Shown: positions 25,401-37,400 of the stretch, one piece after another
Numbering within the stretch: position 1 is the first letter of the stretch
Layout of the letters: each line of letters begins with the position of its first letter
Source of the DNA: Balanoglossus misakiensis
Lineage: Eukaryota; Hemichordata
Direction: 5' to 3'
DNA length: 64,000 nucleotides
Assembly: GCA_040954595.2 (NCBI GenBank)
Contig: CM082578.2
Coordinates: 9,176,001 to 9,240,000 of the forward strand
Program-made: the position numbers and the translations under genes
Notes under the pieces: generated by a model
The model's database searches: none
The model's input: only the letters and a program-made list of their open reading frames with translations
What the model was told of the DNA's origin: nothing

Positions 25401-28400
25401 ACCTGCCTGGCGTGTACCAACAATGACTACGGCTGTGATTGGTGCATTTTTGAAAATAAATGCTCCAAGGACACAAGTATTTGTTTAAGTGAAGGCGTTG
25501 TCCCAGGAAATGCTGTAAGTACAAACGAAGTGATTCATGGATTTTGCTAATGGCTCCCAATTTCATTTTAATCTGGTTCAAATGACACCCTGGTGTATGT
25601 GTAGAAAATTGACAATTTTGTCGTCAATACCACTCTAATTTTCTTTCACATGATTGTAATTTTCAGAATCAGGCAGGCAGTTCAGACAGCTGTCCCCAGA
25701 TTATGACCAACGGAGAGATTTTGATTCCTGTTGACGTGTCTAAGGAATATAAAGTCAGAGGACAGAATTTTCCTGATGTACCAGTAAGTCTTTCTTTATT
25801 TACATGTTCATTGCCCAGGATTTGATTGCACTTTCTTTTGAGAATAAAAATCTTTTCTGTAGGATGCCTTAGTGGACATCACACCCCTATTCTGTTTAGA
25901 AACTTTGTTTCATCCACTATATAATTGACATGTTTGAAATTGTTAGAAACCGTTTTTGCCAGTCGCTTCTAAGTCCAAGGTTGTTTATATCACTGCCAAT
26001 GTTATCAGTACTACCCGGTATGTGTATAATGTATCAGATAATGAATTTTAATTGTGAAAATAACTTAAGAACGACGTCAACAGCACGGAAAATTGTCATC
26101 AAGATAAGGTTGTGGTCACTTATTTTGAATTATGCATGTTTTTGTGTGTCTTTTCAACCAGAGCAATCAGAGAGGTTACCAGTGCGTACTCAACATTGAA
26201 GGAGTCGATGTCGTTGTTGATGGTCAGAGGGAGAATGACTCCACTGTCACGTGTCAGAGTGCAAAGGTGAGCGAAATTTGCATGTGGATGTACACTTTCA
26301 TTATTTAGTCCCTGGTGGACAGTATGAAGTCACACCCTTATACTGTATGTCTGTGGACACGGTATCCAAGAATGGTTGAGTGGATAAATGCATCTTAGTA
26401 TAGAACTTGATAGATATCACTTCATTGCTTTCAGTATGTGTATGCAGAACAAGTCAACAATAAGCTGGTGCCACTCAAACTGAGATGGAGTGACAACTTC
26501 TATATGGATAACCCAGATGATGTACAAGGTAAAGCTTTGAAATTCCTTCTGTATTGCAGGCAGTGAAGCCCATTGAACACCTGCCTTTTCATATTAGTCA
26601 TTGTTGTAAAAGTTCCGTATTGGGTGGCATTGCTGACATTTTTGAACCCTCAGTATTTGAGGTTGTAAAGTGTCATGTACATGTACATTGCAAAAACTGG
26701 GTTAATCAGTTGTTCTTCAATTTGATCACAGTCAAATCGTTTGAACGATTTCAGTTTTCTTTTGCTCTATACTAATGCTTAGAGCATTGTGAACATGTCC
26801 ACTCTGTCTTGATAAACACTGAAGACTATGGAATACAGTACAGTATTGAAATATTCATGTGTGTTCCATCACAGAAAGCAGTTTTACTTCCTGAATGTAT
26901 CTGACTCGAATAACAAATTGTCCCTATCCAACAGTAAATCTGTACAAGTGTGACGTAGGCAGATCCAACTGCGGTGTTTGTCACCAAGCAGAAATCAAGT
27001 ACGAGTGCGGTTGGTGCCAAATTCCCAGCGCAGACCAGAAATGTACCGTGGTCAGTAAATGTAGCCAGGTCCCTAGTTGGTTAACCAGAGACAAGATATG
27101 CCCAGCCCCAACAATTACAGAGGTAAGACACAATGTTGTGTTTGTTGCAATAATTGAAAAATGTGTATAGTCCAAAGTGGACCCACTTACATCATTTTTA
27201 TGCATACGGGTACATGTACATGTGCAGCATTGCGCGTATAACTTTTGATGTCGTAAAGTTTTCCTAGTCTTGTCAATCACTGTTGTAACGAAAAGACTAC
27301 TTTCAGAACATGGGAATAAATGTATCTGTGTGTAATACTGTGTAAAACTGTTTCTCATATTAGCATTTGTGGAGAATATGAATTTTGTCGCTCTGTATTA
27401 GTGGTGTTGATGAAATTCGACCATGTTCAAATATTGCCTGTTATCTTGAGAGTAATCTTTCACTTGTCATCAGATTGAAGCAAGTCACTTCACAGAATTC
27501 TTACTGGTACACTTCACACACCTCTACCCCCACATATGACCGCAAGCATTTTCACATTTGCAGGTTATACCGAAAGCTGGGCCAAGAGAGGGAGGTACCA
27601 CTCTGACAATCAGGGGTTATAATCTTGGCAAGAATTCCTCCAATGTGAAAGAGGTCATGGTTGCTGGTCATGAGTGTGTTCCAATATCCAGTGGATACAG
27701 AATATCTGAACAGTAAGTTGGATAATTCATAAGCTACAGACAGCTTCATTCGGGTACTTTGTGTACCTTGTGATGTAATTGTCAGGTTTCGGGAAGTTGT
27801 GCGAATGAAGCATGTAAACTAAGATCTGTGGATTGAAATGTCTGCTTTGGTCAGTTACTGATCTTCAGTCAAACATCATTTTTGTGTGCGAGTAAATGTT
27901 TTCATCATGGTTTTACGTAAACAGAATTTTGATCAAGAAGAGTGCAGTCATCAAACCGCAATCCACCAATTTCTTTGCAGGGTACAGTGTGTGACAAGCA
28001 GTAGTGGATCGGTGAAGTCTGGAAAAGTCAAAATAACAATTGGTGATGCAGGAGACCAAGTCAGTTACAGTGGGGAATCTGATGAAGACTTCAGTTATGT
28101 GGTAGGTTGTGGTGAGGACTGTGGCGAGATGGGGAGAGTGCACAGCGCCCTCTATAGAACACTGCTATTTGTTAGTACAAGCGTTACTTTTGTTCTCGGT
28201 GAGATCAACTGTGCAATATGTAGTAAAAGACAAAAATACAGTTGGTGAGGAATGGCTGGACTTGCAAAGGGGTTCAGGAAGTGAAATCATGCATTGTTTG
28301 CAAGTTTCCAGCTTCAGTCATTCATTTCATTCAAGAACATCACACGCACGTTTCTTACTGCTTCACGCAAGGAGTTCTCACACGCCGACTGAAAGTACAA

Positions 28401-31400
28401 ACCCCCCATGAAGTACGAATTCTGATTTTGCTGGACACAAGGTGAACCCCGCTATTGCATATCATTGTGTGATTGTGCAAGACCCAAAGATTTTATTCAC
28501 ACGCCGGAAAAATTTACACACCATTTCTAAAATTAAAAAAAATGCTTTACCCTACACCGGGAAAGTTCTGTCATATTGAAATCTGTTAGTCGCTCTATTC
28601 ATTCGAATGTTTCCTTTGCACGCCCGTAAATCTGGTGATTGTCTAAAATGCTTGTGTGTTGGAAACCTCCTGTAGTCAGAGACAGAAACCAATTCAGATA
28701 AGAGAAATCCCAACTGCTTTTTTGTTCTTTTTTCAAGGTCTCTGCAGATGCTTGTCAAAGGACAAATTTCAGTGGGAAATCTTGCAACCTTTTGGGCAGG
28801 ATATGTTTAAGAGTTTATTCTCAAAAGGTCGTTCGCGTTAGTGTCGGACATACATTCACCGAGTAAACAAATAACACGTGAGGTTCCAGGAAAATTAGTA
28901 TACATTACAGGATCTGTGAATTCTGAAATTCTTTGTCTAAATGTCTCGCCTCCTGAAATCTTTGCATATGGTTTTATACCTATTCCTTAGTTCCTCTCTT
29001 AGCATTACGACTCTTGCTGTTCACAGATCTCCAAAATCACTGGACTCACCCCGGAGAAAGGACCCCAATCCGGCGGAACTATCGTGAAAATCTCCGGTGA
29101 AAATCTGAATGCCGGTAGTACCATATTGGCTACCGTGGCGGGATTCTCATGCCACATAACAGAGTGAGTGGACGCACTGTGTTTTACTTCAAAAGAGTGC
29201 AGAATTAAACAAAAAGATGCGCTATGACGATATTGAAATCAACTGGTTTATCTGTTGTCGTGTCTCAAAATCTAAGCGTTTGTTTGTTCTTTACACCAGT
29301 CACTGCTTCCTCAGTAGTAGTACCATAGTAGTAGTAAGCGTTATTTTTAGAACAAGCTTACAGAGAAATGTTCAGTAGCAACAAATGCGAGATAAAAGAC
29401 AAAGACAAAATCAATCGGTACTTGACATATTCAGTGTGTTTCAAGAAATAAAATGAGATGTGACTCTTCACCACACCACCTGGTTCCCCTATTCTGACAC
29501 GATCAGACACAGCAAAACTAATCAAAGAATTGACCTCCTGATGTGGAAATTAACAGAATTCCAAAGCCATGGATACACTTTGTCAGTGCACTTTAATTTG
29601 TATAAACACTTCTCCATAAATGTAGGTGGGGGAAGGAAATTGAAGGGCCATAGATAAAAAACATGTAATTGTCACTGTACTGGAACATCTGGGGAACGTA
29701 GAGAGATAAGTGATTTTGCCTGGGGGTTTAAACCTGATAGGAAATCTCACTTGATGTCATCTTTGTCAAGTCTCCAGCTGTTCAACAAAACATCACTCCC
29801 ACATAATGAATGTTTCTACCCAAATGCTGAAAGTTTTGCTATTGAGAAGTGCATGGGAAACACAAGAGGTTTTACATCTTGTTGGCTTACTTTAATAACA
29901 GTCACTCTAATTCCCTCTTGGCATTGAAAATCTCATTTTCAGTGGCCATACTACGATTTTTTTAAGAAGAATATGAAACCATTTCGTTAAATAATTCAAG
30001 AACAGTGTCATCTGCATGCATCAGATGATTTTGGAAGCGACTTCTTATATATTTCATCTCCTCCTACGTAACCTTTTCCCTCCTTTGAGAAATTTCAACA
30101 TAGAGGAAGAAAGCAAACTGACAATGCCTTTACCATGAACATTTTTTGAGAACTTTTAAAATTACAACTAACTGAAATCTGTGTTTCTCTTATAAAACCA
30201 ATTTCCTTTTCTGACAATGTGTGCACGCCGTTTGCCTAATCTGTTGCAGGTCAGCGTACGACATGGTGCAGTGTATTACCTCAGAAGCCAACACGAATTA
30301 TGCAAGCGGGGGTGTCACAATGACGTTTGATGGTGTGACTAAATCCAACAGTGAGGCCGTCTACCGGTACATGGCCGACCCCGTAATAGAACAGCTATCG
30401 AGATACGAAGCCTTTGTCAGGTAGAGTGTGGAATTTCAATATCATCTCCAAAACCTTATCAATGACAAAATAAAGAAAGCTAGTATTGAAAAAAGGTATG
30501 AATAGAAAATGAATGCTTGTTGGGGGAAAGATGATTGGGCATACATGTATGTGTCCTTGTATACACCGATCTTTCATTTGCCATTTGTGGTCTGTACATT
30601 TCGTTTTCAGTGGCGGCAGTAAAATCGAGGTGACTGGAAGCAATTTAGACATTGTGCAGACAAGGCTTATGAGGGTCTACATTGGTGACAACTATTACAA
30701 TGCAGTAAGTATCTATCTGTCAGTCGTTCACTGATGAAAGAATGATTCCTGTATGTTGTCCATAGCATCACCTGTTTGAATTGTCTGCATAGCTGTGTGT
30801 TACTTATAACTGTGCAGACTCAGGTTCTCATTGTCATGTGGCAGCTGTGTTGCCATGGTGAAACCTTTGCAGCCCCAGTACGAGCTTTGTGAACCGGTCA
30901 CACAGCATTCATTCCACATCATAGCAAAGTTCAGGCATATGTCTTCGAAGGTGGGAGACACCGCAGGCTCTTACACCATCTTCTCACAAGGAGAGTGACC
31001 AGCGGACAAATTCAGTTCTCAATGCTAGAAGGCTGAAAGTGAAACTTGTTCTATTTTGAATTTCAGCGATGCACCTTGAGGTCTGCCAAAGCCATGGAGT
31101 GTCTAACACCAGACGTCACCGCAAGTGGCATCCAGCCTACAGCGCAAGAGCCGTACAGCTGCGATTTTGGCTTCATTATGGACAGCGTGGCGAACACCAC
31201 CCACCTGAGAGACAGCCTCCAACCGTTTCTCTATTACCCAGATCCACATTACGTGGAGTTTGAGGAAGGGGTCAAAGTTTACGCTGGTGCTGGCAAAGAA
31301 CCCCTTGTCATTGCTGTGAGTGTGCATTCAGTATTGACTGGAATTAATTTTTGAAGTTCATGCATATATGTTTGTTCGATGTAATTTGTCAGACAACTTT

Positions 31401-34400
31401 AGAAGGGGGTCGTTCTCACATAAGATTAGATTCCCGGACTCTCTCCGGTAATAGAATTTTGAGTATGGGTTTTTCCCCATGTAAAGTGACGTATACATGT
31501 GTACATGAGTTGTATGATGCTACAGAATTGCTGATATCGAACCCTGGCTAGCAATTCGATGTTTAACTTCGAACACCCAGAGACGCGAGTCAGTTTCTGC
31601 CTGCCGTGCTCAACAGTTATTCTCTTCGACTTTCTTCAGGGTGAAAATTTGAACCTTGCATCGAACGAGGTGGACGTCATTGTGAAGATTGGCGATCAAT
31701 TCTGCCAAGTGACCTCGCTGGCCTGGAATCAGCTGACGTGTAGCCCACCGGAAAATCCTAGAGGGGACAGTGAAGAAAAAGGCTTGGAAGTTACTGTGAG
31801 TATATACCCTGTCTTGCTGTGGCACAGGTGTGATATGGCAAATGGTAAATTGAGACCGCGCAATGGCAAGTTTTCTTATTTCTGTAGTTTGCTATAATGC
31901 AATAATGCAGTGGGGACATGTCATCCATGGTGACTTCTAATTTGATTTTACACGCCTTTCATAAAAAGAACGGCCAAAATGCATTCGTGATAAACCACTC
32001 TGAACTTCCATTTGAACTTTGCCCCTCTGCGCAGATCTACCACGGCAACCTGAACGTCAGCGTGGGGGTGTTGAAGTACGCCACCGAGGGCCCTGCCTTG
32101 TCTATGGAGGCCATCATTGGTATCGCTGTGGGCGCCGCTGTCTGTGTCCTCGTCATCGTCGTCATCCTGATCATCTGCAAGCGCAAGTCCAAGGAGAGCA
32201 GCAAACACGTCAAGAAGCTGCAGATTCAGCTGGATATGTTGGAAGTCAGAGTGGCCAAGGAGTGCAAAGAAGGTGAGAAACGCTTGTGGCATCCTCAATG
32301 TATAACTTTAAGAGATATACTTTCCTATGAGAACAAAATCTAAGGTAGTTTGTTGGTTCTTTCCATTGGCTGAACCTAAGCTTGTGAAACGTTATCTGTG
32401 AAAGCCCACAAAACTCCTGCAAGAGAGTGCGGCATCCACTTTTTAAATCATATCGACATTTCAAATTTTTCCGAAGAGCATGATCGCGGTTGTGGAATTC
32501 CAACTCAGTTTATACATATCTGCAAATGATGTTGTTGTCCGGTTCAAAATTCAGATAATTGATGGTTTTCTGTATAAATGATAAATGTTGTGATTACACT
32601 TTCGGAAATGTTTTTTTTTTGTGGCTACAGCCTTTGCCGAGTTACAGACTGAAATGACTGACATGACAACCGATGTAGAAGGTGCCGGGAATCCCTTCCT
32701 CGACTACAGAACCTATGCAATGCGAGTTCTCTTTCCTGGCCAAGAGGATCATCCTGTCCTCAGAGATCTGGAAGTGAGTGTTTTTCCGATAAACGGTATT
32801 CTGTGATGGTTGTTAAGATTTTAGTGAATGATGGAGAGTAGCAGCCGGACTTTCGGCCAGAAAGATGTTATAGAGCAATGTGAATATCTGGAATGTGGGA
32901 CACGTCCCGCGAGGGTCTTTCCTTTACAGTACCAGAGCTCATGTTTGGTTTCGTGCCTGACTGTTTCGACATACACGGTGTCACATGTCTCGTTCTGCAG
33001 GTCAAAGGAGTAAAGAGAGTTTACGTGGACAAAGGCCTGAAGGAGTTCCGGAAGCTCATCCACAACAAGACGTTCCTGTTGACCTTCATCAGAACCTTGG
33101 AGAGCCAGAAGTCGTTCAGCATGAGGGACAGAGGCAATGTTGCATCGCTGATCATGGTGGCGCTGCAGGGGAGAATGGAGTACGCCACCAAGTAAGTGTT
33201 TTTGACGGAGAATTTGTTCCCCTTCTTGCAGGCTTTCTGAAGTAGTTTCCTCTGTGTCATCGATTTCTCTCCTTGTCAGTTCTCAGTAAGGTTTGGGGCA
33301 CGTCCCTCTTTTGGAGCAAGACGAGGTGATATCAAAGACGAATAGAACCCTCCCTGACAAGCAGCATAACCAGCATTTTGGCTAACGTGCATGACTTGCA
33401 GCCGTGCATACATTTTCAAGAGACAGATGCAAAATACATTTGTAGTTGTGCTTTTGAGGAATGTGTTGACTCTATGAGGTGTCATGTGGAGCATTCGTTG
33501 AGATTGTTTCAACAGCGTATCTCTTTATCGCATTTCAGCATTCTGAAGACACTTCTGGCAGAGCTCATCGACAGATCACTCGAAGGGAAGAGCCACCCAA
33601 AGCTGCTGCTTAGGAGGTAGGCACATAATCTGTTGGTTTCTTAAGGAAGCACGCACCTCCGGGTCAGATTTTCAGAAAAATATCTCTCTGGATCTGTCAG
33701 CCACACTGTGTTGTGAATGATGTAAATTTGTAATCGGAAGAAGAGAATTGTCATCTTTTTTTTTTATTGGTCACATAGTTTCATAAGACTTGCCATGTGA
33801 CATTTCAATAAGTCTGTCATAACAGCGTGGTATAAAAAATCGCAACAGGTCAATAATTTGAAACATGTTTTATAATATAAAAAATCATTACGATCAATTC
33901 ATACTCAGCGGTCAACAAACCTGTTTGCCATCATCATTAATGAATTTCTTTATTGCTGACCTTAGACATTCAGCTAGCGCTACAAACATATTGTGTGCTT
34001 TCATCATTAATGAGTCTGGTAGCTGGGAGGGGTTGGCAAATTGGATTGCTGTCATCAAACGACCTACTGACAACCAGCTGTAATTGCCACCCCCTTTCTC
34101 AAGCCCAAAAACAAGCACTTCCAGCTCTACAAATTGTGACGATACAGGATTCGATTGAATAGAAAGATCTTTCCAATGATGTATAGTATTTTAGAGTAAA
34201 GCAATGTTATTACAATGTGTTGTTTCAAACCTAATACCTATTAAGCTACCTTGAGGTTTGGAATATTCACTAGTACAAGCTAAGCCACCCAGGGTAGTTT
34301 TAAGCTCTGCAATGATTGCATGCTATACATTAATCCCTCTTAAAATGAAGAAGAAAAACTATCCCACCCAGGACTTAAATATGAACTGCCTCATGACTCC

Positions 34401-37400
34401 AGGCGAGCTAGGAAATCACTGACAATTTCTTCTGTCTGTCGTATTCTCAGGACGGAGTCGATTGCTGAGAAGATGTTGACCAACTGGCTGACGTTTCTGC
34501 TGTACAGCTTTCTGAGGGAGTCGGCCGGCACACCTCTGTTCATGTTGTACCGCGCCCTCAAGCAGCAAATCGAGAAGGGCCCGGTGGACGTCATCACTCA
34601 CGAGGCGAGGTACTCTCTGAGCGAAGAGAAGCTGATTCGACAGCAAATCGACTACAAAACTTATGTGAGTGTTCCCCGTTATCGGATCTCGCAGTTTAGA
34701 AACCTGTCTGACCTAGATGCCTAGCATCAAATGGTTGTCTGACAGAATGCAGAAACTGTTTTTGAGAATTCAGTGGAACAAACTAGGTTTGCCACAGACA
34801 TCAGTAATAGCAAAATAAGTACACATGGACTGGGTGTAAACTCGCACGTGCACCGAAATCGATTACTTGACATTTACTTCGGGCATTTATTTTCCATTCC
34901 CTAAACTTTTCCCCCGAAGACCACTTACCCTTTGAAAGATGAGCACATAAGTGCAGCAGGAAATAGGTGGAAGCAGTATACTGATGATATACAATTGCTC
35001 ATATCACATGTCTCTTTAATCCCAATACATATTTTAGACTAGATACTGTTTCTGTTCAGAGTGATATTTAACCTACGGCGTTTTTAACTCGCGTGTTCAC
35101 ACATAGGGGGAGCTGATGTTTAGACAATTTCTGTCTGTGTCTGTGTGTCTGTTTGGATGTGTCTGTCTGTCTGCCCATCTTTCTGTTTGTTTATCGGTAT
35201 GTCTGTCCATCAATTTGAATTACTGCAAACATTTGCCAGCTACTGTTTATAAGTCAGGTTAGTTTTTCATCCAGAAGCGAACAAACGATTTCTTTCATGT
35301 AAATTGGCAGGCGATTAACGTTGTAAATCCTGACACGCTGTTCGATGGCAAAGAGGAGCAGTACATCCAGGTGAAAGTGTTGGACGTCGACTCAATCAAT
35401 CAAGTCAAGGAGAAATTCCTGGATGCTATTTACAAAAACGCCCCCTATTCATCCAGGCCCAGGGTAGAGCAAGTCGATTTAGGTGAGTGGCATTGTAAAA
35501 AAAATTAAAATAAGCCTTTGCAGACTTTGCATTGTTGAATTTTTTGCTTGTCTGGAAACCATTATTAATCAATCGATTCAGGTTATGTGTGTTATTTACC
35601 ATTTCACCACCATGGTTCAGTCCGACCCCATTGTTCACTATGGTGAGGTTGGACCTCAAAAAAAAGAAACTGGGGGTGAAAGGGTTAAGCAGAAACTGCT
35701 CTCAGGAAAACGAAAGAAAGCTGGATTCTGTGCACACAGTGGCAACCAGGCATGAGAAATGGGGGACAATATTTTCAAGGAATAAAGTTCATCAGTTACG
35801 GTTGATAGCTTTGGTCAGGAACGGTGATGCAGTTTCTTAGACACGCTGACTGACGATGCCCACCCAACAACCCACTCATGGGTCTTCCCCTGTGCTTTTA
35901 TATCTTCTTCTGCAGAATGGAGACAGGGTGTCAGTGGCAGACTCAGCCTGGCGGAAGAAGACATCACTGCAAAGCAAGAAGGTGAATGGAAGAGAGTGAA
36001 TACCCTGGAGCACTACAAGGTAAAAACTAATCAGGTCAGCACTTTCTTGGCATTTGCAGAATAGTCCGTTGAAGTTTTTTTATTTGTCTGCAAAAGTGGT
36101 ACCAAGAAAACCTTTCTTCTTACAAAATGATTTCTGCTCAGGCAGAATTGATCAAACTGTGAATAAGTTATGAAACTTACTAGAGAGGGTTATTCCGTAA
36201 AGATAGTACTGGAAGCGACTCGTTGCATTGAAAGGAGGTTGAATTTGATGATAGTTTATCACTAAGATTTGTACATTTTGGTTTAACTTGACAGGTACTT
36301 GATGGTGCTGTAATGGCTCTGGTTCCAAAGCAAGGCTACAACATGTCACCCGGCATAGCTAACCTCAAAGCTGGCACTACATTTGGTAAGTCAGTATTTT
36401 CAAAGAAATCCTGATACAACTTCCTTGATGTGCAGCTATACATGGAGTGCCATGTCACATCTGTCTGCTGAAGTCATGGTACTGTATATTTGCATGTATG
36501 TCCCAATTCAACTCCTTGAAGGTTTGTAACTTCCATCGTGTTTTTTTCCACACAGCCAACATGTCCCTGACCTCCAGCCCGGGTCATCGGTCAAATTCCT
36601 CGATGCTCCTCAACTCCGAGGCGGAGAGCGGGCACCGACTGTGGCACTTGGTGAAGCAGCACGACATTGATTTACAGAAAGAAGGCGACAGAACAAGCAA
36701 AATGGTGTCAGAAATTTACTTAACCAGGCTGCTGACAACCAAGGTGAGGCATCGGGCTGTTTTGCTGTGGTGCATATTTCCGGTCTGTATCGCGTGTGAT
36801 ACATACAGCATGTTCTGCTTATGTCTATGATTCGATGGCACGAGTTGATGATATAACGAGATGATTTTGTCTAAACACAGGGCACACTACAGAAGTTTGT
36901 CGACGACCTGTTTGAGACAATCTTCAGTACCACGCATCGTAGCAGTGCACTGCCTTTAGCGATCAAGTACTTATTCGACTTCCTCGACGACCAAGCAATA
37001 GACCATGGAATCAGTGATCCTGATGTTGTTCACACCTGGAAGAGCAACAGGTGAGGTGGTGTTAGAGTTGCAGTTTCTGACTTGGGTGTGTGAGACATGT
37101 GTTTTGATGGCATATTTTCTGTAGAGGGCTGAAGTTTCTGCCGAGTATGTGGAGAAAATATGCGCTATGTGAGATGGTTGAGAACATGTCAACATGGGCA
37201 GCAAATTACGCAAAAGTTAACCGTTGGCAAAGTACAGACACCTAAAACGAACAAAATGTAGAGTTGGTGCTTGGATATTCCTTGTTGCTTCCCTATGTTG
37301 GTTTTTTTACACTATTCAATTTTTAGTGTTGCTGGTGGGACATACAGAGTACATGTAGGTCATCAAACCGGCACACTTGACATGTACTACATATTGTTTC

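Noticed and set aside
35120-35205. TCTG/GTCT-rich tract before plexin exon 24
   Set aside because: Degenerate microsatellite; too irregular to treat as more than simple sequence.
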